A DNA stretch of 64,000 nucleotides from Alcanivorax sp. (lineage in GTDB: Bacteria > Pseudomonadota > Gammaproteobacteria > Pseudomonadales > Alcanivoracaceae), in contig NZ_NVWY01000004.1 in assembly GCF_002733835.1 (NCBI RefSeq), positions 1 to 64,000 of the forward strand, in the 5' to 3' direction. A model generated the notes under the pieces. That model was not told the DNA's origin. It did not search any database and saw only the letters and a program-made list of their open reading frames with translations. Numbering within the stretch: position 1 is the first letter of the stretch; every line of letters begins with the position of its first letter. A program made the translations under genes and the position numbers. This document shows positions 42,987 through 51,802 of this stretch, piece after piece.

Positions 42987-45194
42987 GTGCCATACAAGAA
43001 AGATCGAAAGGTTCTTAAACGCGTAGATTACGGGGCCGCCAAGAACTCCTTGATGGGAGTCCTGGCGGCCCTTCTGGTTTATGCACTTGTCTTTGCCTGG
43101 GGCCAGGTTTATCAGAGCTTCGAACTGGAAGCGCTGATAGGCGGTGGTGCGGTCCTGTTGGTCACCGCTTACCGGCTGTGGCTGGTGGCGCGTTTCGATG
43201 CCCTTTATGGGGCCGGACCGGCCCGCTGGCGGCGTCTGTTCGGGCTGGGCCTGGCGTTGCACGCCTTGTTATGGGGCTTGCTGCCTGCCTGGTTGATCTG
43301 GCGGCTGGGCACCGGCTTCAATTTTTTCGTGGTCATTCTTTATAACGTGGGTGTGACCACGGCCCTGGGTAGCTCCTGGATGGCCGGGTTGCGGGTTCGC
43401 CAAGCCTATATTGTGCTGATGTTCCTGCCGACGTTGGCGGTTTTATTGTTCACCGGCACCTTGCATGACTGGGTGCTGGCGACACTGATTGGTGTTTACG
43501 CGTTCTATCTATTCCGGCTTTATCGGGGTCAATACGAAACCTTCTGGCACGCAATGACACGCGAGCGCCGCGGGCCTCTGGACCGAAAGCAGCCGGTGCG
43601 CAGCAGTACCGAAGTGCAGCTCAGCCTGGTATACCGGCTGGCCCATGAGTTGCGCACCCCCATGAATTCCCTGATGGGCATGATGTCGCTGCTTGAAGAC
43701 ACGCGGCTTAATGACGAGCAGAAAGATTACCTGCAGGTGGCGGGGCAGAGCGGCAAGCTGCTGCTGTCACTGATTGATGACGTGCTGGATTATTCCCGCA
43801 TTCTTTCCCGTCGCATTACCCTCAATTCGGATTATTTCGATTTCCGTACAGCGATCGAGCAGTCGCTGGAAGCCTTTGGCCCCATGGCCCAGTCCTCCGG
43901 GCTGGAGCTCACCTGCGTGATTGACCGCATGCTGCCCAAACGCATCCGGGGCGACCGCGAGCGCCTGATGCAGGTGCTCAATAACCTGTTCAGCAACGCC
44001 ATCAAGTTCAGCGAGCGGGGCGAAATTCGTCTGGATGTGGACTTTACCGTGGAAGGGGAAAGTGGCGGCGTGCTGCGCGTGCGCGTGAGTGATCAGGGCG
44101 CGGGCATGGATCCGGAAACCTTGCGCCACCTGTTTCAGGATCGTTTTATTGAAGATGGCCAGGACGTATATAACAGCCACCACACCGGGTTTGGCCTGTT
44201 GGTCTGCAAGGGCCTGATTGATGCCATGGGCGGCGCCCTGGGGGCGGAAAGTGTACCAGGAGAAGGATCAACCTTCTGGTTCACGGTGCCGGTGCAAATG
44301 CAGCCGGACATGCGCGAAGCGCAGAGCCTGATTCGGGCGCTGGATGGTGCCCAGGCCGTGGTCGTCGGAGCCGCTTCAGGCACGGTTGCCAGTATTCAGG
44401 AAGAGCTGGAAGCGCTGGACTGCCAGGCGTCTTCTGCGATGGGGTACGATCATGCGTTGCAGGCCCTTCGTGCAGGGCACCGCGAACAAAGCGATTTTGA
44501 TGTGTTGTTTGTGGATACCTGGTCGCGGCCTGAACTGGCCTTGAACCTGTGCCGCAATGTGCTTGAGGATCCTTCGCTGCGTCCGGTACGTCTGGTGCTG
44601 ATGGCAACCATTGAGGAGCGCAGCCACACAGCAGTTCAACAGCTTATCGACAAGCATGACCTGGTGGTGTTGGTACGCCCGGTTCATCGCACTGTATTGC
44701 GCCAGGGGCTGGCACGACTGGTGGGCCTGCAGCGGCAGATGCCGGTGGGGGATGCTCCGCTGCAGACGCCGGAAGAACGCCAGCGGCGCAAACGTTTCCG
44801 GCTGATGCTGGTGGAAGACAACGAGGTAAACCAGCTGGTGACCCGGGGCATGCTAAGCAAGCTGGGTTTCCAGGTGAAAACCGTCAGTAACGGGGAAACC
44901 GCGCTGGCGTTACTGGACCAGGAATCGTTCGATTTGGTGTTGATGGACTGCATGATGCCGGAGATGGACGGTTTTGAAGTGACCCGGCGTCTGCGTGAAA
45001 TCGAGCAGAATAAAGCGACTCTGCGCACGCCGGTTGTGGCGGTTACTGCCAATACGGCGGAAGGGGTTCAGGCCCGTTGCCTGGCTGCGGGCATGGATGA
45101 TTTTCTTGCCAAACCGGTACATCTGGATGCACTGGAAACGGTGTTACGGCGTTGGCTGCCGGAACAGCCCGCCAAAGACGAGGAAGAACAATGA
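42987..45194 (+). CDS. Hybrid sensor histidine kinase / response regulator
   Basis: This 735-aa protein, with a GTG start, has about five to six N-terminal membrane helices (about 20-175) and a HisKA domain with phosphorylatable His220 in LAHELRTPMNSLMG. An HK ATPase follows, with N-box LNNLFSNAIKFSERG and G1 box DQGAGMD. Next comes a degenerate receiver-like stretch (about 450-570) and a complete C-terminal receiver with Asp654 in LVLMDCMMPEMDGFEV. The membrane half has no large periplasmic loop, so it may sense membrane state. No separate response regulator gene is adjacent. It overlaps the next gene by 4 nt. Confidence 0.88.
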   Translation: MPYKKDRKVLKRVDYGAAKNSLMGVLAALLVYALVFAWGQVYQSFELEALIGGGAVLLVTAYRLWLVARFDALYGAGPARWRRLFGLGLALHALLWGLLPAWLIWRLGTGFNFFVVILYNVGVTTALGSSWMAGLRVRQAYIVLMFLPTLAVLLFTGTLHDWVLATLIGVYAFYLFRLYRGQYETFWHAMTRERRGPLDRKQPVRSSTEVQLSLVYRLAHELRTPMNSLMGMMSLLEDTRLNDEQKDYLQVAGQSGKLLLSLIDDVLDYSRILSRRITLNSDYFDFRTAIEQSLEAFGPMAQSSGLELTCVIDRMLPKRIRGDRERLMQVLNNLFSNAIKFSERGEIRLDVDFTVEGESGGVLRVRVSDQGAGMDPETLRHLFQDRFIEDGQDVYNSHHTGFGLLVCKGLIDAMGGALGAESVPGEGSTFWFTVPVQMQPDMREAQSLIRALDGAQAVVVGAASGTVASIQEELEALDCQASSAMGYDHALQALRAGHREQSDFDVLFVDTWSRPELALNLCRNVLEDPSLRPVRLVLMATIEERSHTAVQQLIDKHDLVVLVRPVHRTVLRQGLARLVGLQRQMPVGDAPLQTPEERQRRKRFRLMLVEDNEVNQLVTRGMLSKLGFQVKTVSNGETALALLDQESFDLVLMDCMMPEMDGFEVTRRLREIEQNKATLRTPVVAVTANTAEGVQARCLAAGMDDFLAKPVHLDALETVLRRWLPEQPAKDEEEQ

Positions 45195-45883
45195 CAAGAA
45201 AAGCCTTGCTGTTGGGGGCAACCGGGCTGGTGGGGCGTGATTGCCTGGAAAGCCTGCTGGCCTGCGATGAATATGAGCAGGTCACTGTGCTGACACGCCG
45301 CGCCTTATCCATCGAGCACCCCAAGCTGGACGTACATTTGGTGGAATTCGATAATATCGAGGCGTGTCAGGACCGCTTTCAAGTGGATGATGTCTTTTGC
45401 TGCCTGGGCACCACAATGAAAAAAGCCGGGTCGCGGCAGGCATTCCGTCATGTGGATCATGATCTTGTCGTGCTGGCCGGCAACATGGCACGCCGGGCTG
45501 GCGTACAACGTTTTCTGGTTGTGTCGGCGGTGAATTCCAATGCCCGCTCCCCGTTTTTTTATTCGCGGGTAAAAGGGCAGATGGAGCGTGCGCTCATCAA
45601 GCTCGATTTGCCTTTGCTTGCCATTGTGCAGCCGTCGTTACTGCGCGGTGAACGTGAGGACAAGCGCCCGGCAGAAGACTGGGGCAATATTTTCAATCGA
45701 GTGATTGAGCCACTGACACGCTGGACGGATGCCCACTGGTTGCCCGTGGATAGCCGCAAGGTGGCTGATGCCATGGTCGGCATGGCATTGATGGGGCCGG
45801 ATACCGGCCTGTACCGGTTACGGTACCGGGACATCCTGGTGTTTGCCGGTAAATTTCATGAAAAAGTGACCAAGGCTGCCTGA
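45191..45883 (+). CDS. NAD(P)-binding short-chain reductase-like protein
   Basis: This 230-aa atypical SDR has the N-terminal nucleotide-binding motif [15 protein letters not shown] and resembles the HTATIP2/TIP30-like and NmrA-type subgroup. The [20 protein letters not shown] and [11 protein letters not shown] segments are typical. The ATG at 45191 overlaps the kinase stop by 4 nt, so the two are co-translated. No substrate can be named. Confidence 0.8.
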   Translation: MTRKALLLGATGLVGRDCLESLLACDEYEQVTVLTRRALSIEHPKLDVHLVEFDNIEACQDRFQVDDVFCCLGTTMKKAGSRQAFRHVDHDLVVLAGNMARRAGVQRFLVVSAVNSNARSPFFYSRVKGQMERALIKLDLPLLAIVQPSLLRGEREDKRPAEDWGNIFNRVIEPLTRWTDAHWLPVDSRKVADAMVGMALMGPDTGLYRLRYRDILVFAGKFHEKVTKAA

Positions 45884-45929
45884 GGCACCTTGGTCGCAAC
45901 TGATGGACAACATAACCGAAGGAGTCAGT

Positions 45930-46412
45930 ATGACCTTTGTGACCTGCGATCTGTGTGATGACAATGCGGACAGTGTCTCCGTGGTAACCGGCCTCAACTG
46001 GCTCAGTTACGGTGGCCGCGCAGCGTTTGGCGGTGAAATCGTTACGGTGAAATGCTTCGAAGACAACAGTCGGGTCAAGGAGCACCTGGGCACCGATGGT
46101 AAAGGCAAGGTGCTGGTCGTCGATGGTGGTGGCAGCCTTCGCAATGCATTGATCGGTGACATGATCGCGGAAAACGCGGTGAAGAACGGCTGGGAAGGCG
46201 TGATTATTTACGGTGCCTGCCGTGACGTGGATGCGCTGGCGACACTGGATATCGGTGTCATCACGCAAGGCTGTGTGCCAATTAAATCCGTTCGTCGTGA
46301 CGAAGGGCAGCTGAATATCGACATCACCTTTGGTGGCGTGACCTTCCGCCCGGGCGAATTCGTCTATGCGGATAACAACGGCATTATCACCGCACCGAAG
46401 GCACTCGTGTAA
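45930..46412 (+). CDS. rraA: RraA, regulator of RNase E activity
   Basis: This 160-aa protein matches RraA, which binds and inhibits RNase E in E. coli. The [19 protein letters not shown] and [19 protein letters not shown] stretches are diagnostic. AAGGAG precedes the ATG at 45930; an in-frame ATG at 45903 is less likely. Members of the same fold can act as class II HMG-aldolases, but the length and sequence fit RraA. The stop codon is followed at once by two GTTAGCN heptamers. Confidence 0.93.
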   Translation: MTFVTCDLCDDNADSVSVVTGLNWLSYGGRAAFGGEIVTVKCFEDNSRVKEHLGTDGKGKVLVVDGGGSLRNALIGDMIAENAVKNGWEGVIIYGACRDVDALATLDIGVITQGCVPIKSVRRDEGQLNIDITFGGVTFRPGEFVYADNNGIITAPKALV

Positions 46413-46413
46413 C

Positions 46414-46427
46414 GTTAGCTGTTAGCG
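46414..46427. repeat. Minimal heptanucleotide pair after rraA
   Basis: Two tandem 7-nt units (GTTAGCT, GTTAGCG) begin 1 nt after the rraA stop codon (46410-46412). By itself this could be chance; the position matches the longer arrays. Confidence 0.35.
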
Positions 46428-46509
46428 ATTGTTGTTAAGAATCCTGCTATAAAGAACAAAATCACAAATGGCCGGCATGATGCCGGCTCTCACTGCACAG
46501 GGAAGAATT

Positions 46510-46920
46510 ATGCTCAAGTCCATGCATGTGGCGGAGTACATGAGCCGCCGTCTGGTCACCTTTTCCCCCGATATGTCCGTGAGTGAAGCCATTCGTGTAT
46601 TGCTGGAAAATCAGATTTCCGGTGGCCCGGTGGTGGATAAAACGGGCCGTGTGGTGGGGGTCTTTTCCGAATCCGACTGTCTTAAGGGCGCGCTGGAAGC
46701 AAGCTACCACGGTACAGATATCGGTTCGGTAAAGGAGTACATGAGTGTGGATCTGCAGACCGTGGAAGGCTCGGATTCCATTCTGGATGTGGCAGAAATT
46801 TTTCTTGCGGATCACCGCCGTCGGCTACCGGTGCTGGACAGCGGAAAACTGATCGGACAGATCAGTCGTCGGGATTTACTGCGTGCCATGGATGACTTCG
46901 GTCGGCGCCATACGCTGTAA
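46510..46920 (+). CDS. CBS-domain protein
   Basis: This 136-aa protein consists of a tandem CBS pair (about 5-60 and 75-130), with the usual MSRRLVTFSPDMSVSEAIRV and RRLPVLDSGKLIGQISRRDLL blocks. Such stand-alone modules bind adenine nucleotides and regulate a partner. AGGGAAG lies 6 nt before the ATG at 46510. No partner gene is evident. Confidence 0.85.
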   Translation: MLKSMHVAEYMSRRLVTFSPDMSVSEAIRVLLENQISGGPVVDKTGRVVGVFSESDCLKGALEASYHGTDIGSVKEYMSVDLQTVEGSDSILDVAEIFLADHRRRLPVLDSGKLIGQISRRDLLRAMDDFGRRHTL

Positions 46921-46979
46921 CGATTGCGACGCATTAATTTTTGACTGTTTTTTTAACCTTGAACCCAGGGGGAGTACCC

Positions 46980-47561
46980 ATGAACCAACCCTATCAGGCA
47001 CCCAATGCAGATGTTGCTGTTGCCGGTAACCAGGACACCTATCAACCCAAATTCCTGTCTCTGTCAGGGCGCATCGGCCGTATGCGTTATTTCGTCTATG
47101 CCGCTGGCTTGACCTTATTGTTCTATCTGGTGCTGGGTGTCGCAGCTGCTGTTGTGATCCCTGGCATCATGAGTGCCGGTGACGGTGCCATTGGCGCAGG
47201 GGCAATGATCATGGGGGTGATTGCCACCGTGGCTTTCATCGGTGTGATGGTGATGAGCTGGGGCTACATGGTACGTCGTCTCAACGACATCAACGCCAGC
47301 GGCTGGTTGAGCCTGCTCATGCTGGTGCCGATTGCCAACCTGGTACTGGGCCTGGTGATGTTGTTCAAACGCGGTAGCGAAGGCAGCAACCAGTACGGCG
47401 CCGCTCCGGTCGGTAATTCCGGTGGCGTAAAAGCCGCCTTTGTGATTGTGCTGCTGTTGGTGGTGGGCTACTTCGGTGTGCTGTTCCCGATCACCATGGC
47501 CAACTATGCACAGTATGCACAACAGGCCCAGATGCAGCAGATGGATTATTCTGAATACTGA
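46980..47561 (+). CDS. DUF805-family membrane protein
   Basis: This 193-aa inner-membrane protein has four hydrophobic helices and the DUF805 landmarks GRIGRMRYFVYA, RRLNDINASGWLSLLMLVP and FKRGSEGSNQYG. GGGGGAG precedes the ATG at 46980. Function of the family is unknown. It ends before a strong terminator shared with mdh. Confidence 0.87.
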   Translation: MNQPYQAPNADVAVAGNQDTYQPKFLSLSGRIGRMRYFVYAAGLTLLFYLVLGVAAAVVIPGIMSAGDGAIGAGAMIMGVIATVAFIGVMVMSWGYMVRRLNDINASGWLSLLMLVPIANLVLGLVMLFKRGSEGSNQYGAAPVGNSGGVKAAFVIVLLLVVGYFGVLFPITMANYAQYAQQAQMQQMDYSEY

Positions 47562-47609
47562 TCGCTCGTTACATGCTGCGTGAAGCATGTTGCAGCCGCA
47601 GAGCGGCAC

Positions 47610-47640
47610 AAAAAAGGGGCTCCGAAGAGCCCCTTTTTTT
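47610..47640. terminator. Bidirectional intrinsic terminator
   Basis: AAAAAAGGGGCTC and GAGCCCCTTTTTT arms pair around a CGAA loop (core stem 47616-47622 with 47627-47633), between the convergent DUF805 gene and mdh. Confidence 0.92.
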
Positions 47641-47657
47641 ATTACCCGACCTGAGCC

Positions 47658-48638
47658 TTACGGCAGCAGGTGAGAAACGGCGTCACGTTCTTCCGCCAGT
47701 TCCTGCTCGGTAGCTTGCATCTTGCCACGGGAGAAGTCGTTGACTTCCAGGCCCTGAACGATAGTCCAGTCGCCATCCTTGCAGGTGCAGGGGAAGGAGT
47801 AGATCAGACCTTCCTGGATGCCGTAGGAACCATCGCTGTAGATACCCATGGAAACCCAGTCACCTTCGTCGGTGCCCAGTGCCCAGGAACGCATGTGGTC
47901 CACAGCGGCGTTGGCAGCAGACGCGGCAGAGGAAGCGCCACGGGCCTTGATGATGGCCGCACCACGCTGTTGCACAGTCGGGATGTAGTCGTTTTCGTAC
48001 CAGTCTTGCTCAACCTGATCGATGGCCACTTTGCCATCCACTTCGCAGTGGTGCAGATCAGGGTACTGGGTGGAAGAGTGGTTGCCCCAGATGAGCATTT
48101 TCTTCACGTCATTGACGGTTTTGCCCAGCTTGTTGGCCAGCTGCGCCATGGCACGGTTGTGGTCCAGGCGGGTCATGGCAGTAAACTGACGGGGATCGAT
48201 GTCCGGCGCATTGCGCTGGGCGATCAGGGCGTTGGTGTTGGCCGGGTTACCGACAACCAGGACTTTGATGCCTTTGCTGGCATTGTCGTTGATGGCTTTA
48301 CCCTGGGCGGAGAAGATGGCTGCGTTAGCTTCCAGCAGGTCTTTACGCTCCATGCCCGGACCACGCGGACGAGCACCAACCAGCAGCGCGTAATCGGCGT
48401 CTTTGAAGGCCACGTTGGCATCGTCGGTACCGGTAATGCCGGCAACCAGCGGGAATGCGCAATCTTCCAGCTCCATGATGACCCCGTTCAGGGCTTCCAG
48501 AGCAGGGGTGATTTCGAGCAGCTGCAGAATAACGGGCTGATCTTTGCCGAGCATATCGCCGGAAGCGATGCGGAACAGCAGGGAATAGCTGATTTGGCCA
48601 GCGGCGCCGGTGACGGCTACGCGTACGGGTGCTTTCAT
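47658..48638 (-). CDS. mdh: Malate dehydrogenase
   Basis: This 326-aa NAD-dependent enzyme of the TCA cycle is of the cytosolic-like (type 2) MDH group. It has the N-terminal [20 protein letters not shown], the NAD/substrate block [33 protein letters not shown] and the active-site His in [13 protein letters not shown] chose the ATG at 48638 (AGGAG about 7 nt upstream). Earlier in-frame starts would add about 42 residues with no family counterpart. Confidence 0.95.
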   Translation of the reverse strand: MKAPVRVAVTGAAGQISYSLLFRIASGDMLGKDQPVILQLLEITPALEALNGVIMELEDCAFPLVAGITGTDDANVAFKDADYALLVGARPRGPGMERKDLLEANAAIFSAQGKAINDNASKGIKVLVVGNPANTNALIAQRNAPDIDPRQFTAMTRLDHNRAMAQLANKLGKTVNDVKKMLIWGNHSSTQYPDLHHCEVDGKVAIDQVEQDWYENDYIPTVQQRGAAIIKARGASSAASAANAAVDHMRSWALGTDEGDWVSMGIYSDGSYGIQEGLIYSFPCTCKDGDWTIVQGLEVNDFSRGKMQATEQELAEERDAVSHLLP

Positions 48639-48782
48639 GAACAATCTCCTAGCTTTAATTCGGGAGAACTTATGTGGGCTGAAACCGAGGGGACCGCTGA
48701 ACAAGGTCCGTGGGTCAGGGTCCCGGACGGCGCGCATTATAAAGGACCCGGCGGCTAATCGCACGGAATCAGGGGGAGATAT

Positions 48783-49871
48783 ATGACGAACTGGGATGTG
48801 TTGATTGTCGGCGCCGGTCAGGCGGGCTGCGCAGCGGCATGGGATCTGGCTGCGGCCGGGTTGAAAGTGGCCGTGATTTCGCGGCCCCGGTCACGGGGAA
48901 AGCCTTGTGCGGGCGGGGTCACGGAGAAAGCGTTGGCGCGCTACCGATTCAGCATTGCGCCGGTGGTGCGCGAAGCGGTTACTTCCCTGGCGGTGAGTCA
49001 TTCGTCCTCGCCGGTGCGTCACCTCAGCAGCGCCACGCCGTTCTGTGTCATGACCGAACGGGCAGAGCTGGATGCGTTTTGCCGAGAGCAGGCAGAACAG
49101 CAAGGTGCCGTGTTCCATGAGACTGCAGGCCTGAGACTCATAGAGCAAGGCTCAAGCTGGGTCCGCGTGAAGACCCGTGAGGGAGACTCCTTTTCTGCGT
49201 CCTGGCTGATCGCAGCGGACGGAGCCAACAGCGCCGTGGCGCGGATGCTGGGGGAACGTCACCTGCCTGGAGCCATGGCCATTGAAGGGTGCGTGCCCCG
49301 GGAAAAGGTGAGCGATTATCCGCCGATGACGCTGGATTTTGGTGTTATTCGCGGCGGTTATGGCTGGCTGTTTCCCAAGGGCGACCATGTGAATGTGGGG
49401 CTCTATGTCTGGCGGCACGGGGTGGCGGCACCGGAACGTGCGGCCCTGCAGCGCTATTGCCGGGCACGCCTGGGGGCAGAGGCGGAGCACGTGGCGGGCT
49501 ATCCGCTGGGCACCTGGCTGCCGAAAGCCCGGTTGGTCAATGGCCGTGTGCTGTTCGCGGGCGATGCGGCGGGTTGCACGGAGGTGTTACTGGGCGAGGG
49601 AATCTACGGCGCGGTACTCAGTGGTCAACTCGCTGCACAAGCGGTGCTGGGCGAAAGGCCAGAGGTGTCCTATCCCCGTGCGTTGGCGGGGTGGCGAGAA
49701 GAGCTGCAGCACGTCAGCCGCCTTGGGCAGCTTTTCTATGGCTTGCTCCCGGTGTCCACGCGGATGTTACAGGGGCGGTTGGGCGCCACCCTGGTCAACG
49801 GCTTTGCACAGGGGCTGACGCTGGGCCAGTGCAAACGCCAGTGGCGGGGTGCTCAGTCGTTGAAGGTTTGA
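48783..49871 (+). CDS. Geranylgeranyl-reductase family flavoprotein
   Basis: This 362-aa FAD-dependent oxidoreductase has an N-terminal dinucleotide-binding motif ([18 protein letters not shown]), the [14 protein letters not shown] segment typical of geranylgeranyl reductase-like proteins, [16 protein letters not shown] and the second FAD motif [20 protein letters not shown]. Family members reduce isoprenoid chains or act on quinone-like and polyketide substrates. It stands alone, divergent from mdh, and overlaps the convergent AraC gene by 19 nt. The substrate is unknown. Confidence 0.83.
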   Translation: MTNWDVLIVGAGQAGCAAAWDLAAAGLKVAVISRPRSRGKPCAGGVTEKALARYRFSIAPVVREAVTSLAVSHSSSPVRHLSSATPFCVMTERAELDAFCREQAEQQGAVFHETAGLRLIEQGSSWVRVKTREGDSFSASWLIAADGANSAVARMLGERHLPGAMAIEGCVPREKVSDYPPMTLDFGVIRGGYGWLFPKGDHVNVGLYVWRHGVAAPERAALQRYCRARLGAEAEHVAGYPLGTWLPKARLVNGRVLFAGDAAGCTEVLLGEGIYGAVLSGQLAAQAVLGERPEVSYPRALAGWREELQHVSRLGQLFYGLLPVSTRMLQGRLGATLVNGFAQGLTLGQCKRQWRGAQSLKV

Positions 49872-50917
49872 TTGCCCTGACTATCGCGGTACTGCATCGG
49901 CGTCATCTCAAACCAGCGTTTAAAGGCACGGTTGAACGCGCTTTGTTCGGAATAGCCCAAATCCAGGGCGATCTGATTAACGGAACGTTCGCTGTGCAGC
50001 AGCCAGTCGCAGGCAAGGCGGCGGCGCTCATCTTCCAGCAGGCTGGAAAAATCCGTGTTTTCGGCCCGTAGCTGTCGACGCAGGGTCCAGGGCTTGACGC
50101 CCAGCTGATCGGCGATGGGCTCCAGCTGCGGGACGCCTTGTTGCAGACGTTTCTGGATTTCCAGGCGTACCTGTTCCAGCAGGTTGTCTCGGGCGTGGTA
50201 CTGGGTAACCGCCCGTTGCATGCGTGAGCGGGCCACCTTGTGCACTTCCGGGTCGGCATCGCGCAGGGGCAAATCCAGCAGATGTCCGGGTAGTACAATG
50301 GCATTTTCCGGCTGACTGAAAGTGACGTCGCAACGGAAGATGCGCTGGTACTCGGCTTCGTCGCCCTGGGGGGCGTGTTTGAAAAGAATGCGTGCCGGGT
50401 TCAGCTCCTGGCCAATCAGCCAGCGCCCGTAAACGATGGCGGCGGCGAAATTGGCGTCTACCCGGGCTGGATAGGTGGGCAGGTCTTCCAGATCACTTTC
50501 CCACATCAGCCACAGCGTTTTATCGCCATGGTGTTCGCGCCACTCAAAACGCAATTGGGCGTATTCGGTGGTGACTTTCATAAAGGGAATCATCAACTCG
50601 ATGGCGTCCCCCAGCGTGGCGCTGGACATGCTGGCGTAGCCCAGTTCGCCCATGAAGCGCGGACGGATGCCTTCCCCCATATGCAGCCCAAATAGCGGAT
50701 CTGCACTGCCAGCGATAGCCTGTTTCAGTAACTGGTTTTCGATGGCCATGGAAATCCGCGACTGTGGATCTTCCAGGTCGTCGTTGCTGATGCCGGACTC
50801 CACCAGCGCATAGCTCAGGTCAACGCCGGCGCGCAGAGCAGCATCCAGCAGGTATTCCAGCCAGAAAGGCGCGACGGTTTTGTGCTTCAGAGAGGCAGAA
50901 AGATTAGCGGACGGCAT
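49853..50917 (-). CDS. AraC-family transcriptional regulator (OruR/ArgR-like)
   Basis: This protein of about 354 aa has an N-terminal arabinose-binding-type sensory domain (about 25-220) and a C-terminal AraC double helix-turn-helix (about 250-350, including LACDWLLHSERSVNQIALDL and GYSEQSAFNRAFKRWF). I prefer the ATG at 50917 over one at 50986. Its 3' end overlaps that of the flavoprotein gene by 19 nt, tail to tail. Possible targets are the flavoprotein, phasin or esterase genes nearby, but nothing in the sequence shows which. Confidence 0.87.
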   Translation of the reverse strand: MPSANLSASLKHKTVAPFWLEYLLDAALRAGVDLSYALVESGISNDDLEDPQSRISMAIENQLLKQAIAGSADPLFGLHMGEGIRPRFMGELGYASMSSATLGDAIELMIPFMKVTTEYAQLRFEWREHHGDKTLWLMWESDLEDLPTYPARVDANFAAAIVYGRWLIGQELNPARILFKHAPQGDEAEYQRIFRCDVTFSQPENAIVLPGHLLDLPLRDADPEVHKVARSRMQRAVTQYHARDNLLEQVRLEIQKRLQQGVPQLEPIADQLGVKPWTLRRQLRAENTDFSSLLEDERRRLACDWLLHSERSVNQIALDLGYSEQSAFNRAFKRWFEMTPMQYRDSQGNQTFND

Positions 50918-51138
50918 GGGCTCGCAGTTGTTGTTATCGGGTACAGAGCCACTTAGATAACGAGACGTAGCGTGGCAAGTCAACACTTGGCGTGTGGATA
51001 AGTGCGTATTGCTGGTTTATTGACCGTGTTGGCGAGCTTATGGCTCTAATGGGCTGGTGGCAGAAGTCAAAGCAGGAAAAGAGAGAGGAAGGAGTAATGT
51101 GCCGGGAGCGGCTGAGCCACTCCCGGGACATCGGGTCT

Positions 51139-51495
51139 TTATTTGGCTTCTTTAGCCAGTTTGTTGACCTTGCGGGTCAGCGAAGTCAGCTTCTTGTTCA
51201 GCGCTTCAACTTCGTCGCGGGTCGGCAGGCCCAGTGCGGCGGCAACTTTGCTGCGCACTTCGTCCAGCTGGGAGGGCTGGGCTTTGGTGGTTTTCTTCTG
51301 GGGCTTGCTGGCGGCTTTCTGGCGTTTTTCGCCGGCTTTCACCAGATTCTGGAACAGCTCATTGCCATTGTTTTCCAGACGAGTGTAGGCACCACGAACA
51401 GCGTTGTTGATTTTTTCCAGCGCGGCCTTGGTTTCGGTGGCCACTTGCTCATAGCGTTCGTTGACACGTTGCTCAATGGTTGCGGTCTTGCTCAT
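51139..51495 (-). CDS. Phasin-like / PHA granule-associated protein
   Basis: This 118-aa protein is helical and Lys/Ala-rich. It has an N-terminal helical stretch, a basic middle (RQKAASKPQKKTTKAQP) and a C-terminal part resembling PhaF/PhaI-type phasins, with LGLPTRDEVEALNKKLTSLT a familiar phasin signature. It should coat polyhydroxyalkanoate inclusions or bind DNA. GGAGGG precedes the ATG at 51495. No PHA synthase gene is nearby. Confidence 0.78.
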   Translation of the reverse strand: MSKTATIEQRVNERYEQVATETKAALEKINNAVRGAYTRLENNGNELFQNLVKAGEKRQKAASKPQKKTTKAQPSQLDEVRSKVAAALGLPTRDEVEALNKKLTSLTRKVNKLAKEAK

Positions 51496-51802
51496 GGGGG
51501 CTTCCCTCCGTAGAAAATTCAATGGATTCACAAAGCCCTCGATGTTGCCTCTATGAGGGCGTGAACAAGTGTAAGTCACTAATAAGGCAAGATTGTTAAT
51601 GTTGTCTAACAATTAAACAGGCGAATTGGCCTACTCATTAGTATGTATTTTGCTAGGCTGGAGCGCTGGTATTGGGCGACAGGCAAATGGCGCGGTCCGC
51701 CAGTTATGCATGGCTTGGTTAAAGCGGGGGTCAGTGGCGTTTATCGTTGCTGAAGCGGGTTAATTTTCAGGCCGGCGCCAGCTGGCAAAACAGGAGTGGT
51801 AG
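51496..51802. other. Gene-free promoter region between phasin and esterase genes
   Basis: The 307-nt divergent gap is more AT-rich than its surroundings. It contains one 7-8-7 inverted repeat, ATTGTTA (51592-51598) with TAACAAT (51607-51613), 97 nt upstream of the phasin start, a possible operator. I see no gene, RNA or terminator in it. Confidence 0.4.

Noticed and set aside
47670-48758. Long open frame antisense to mdh
   Set aside because: mdh has full family motifs on the minus strand; the mirror frame has none.
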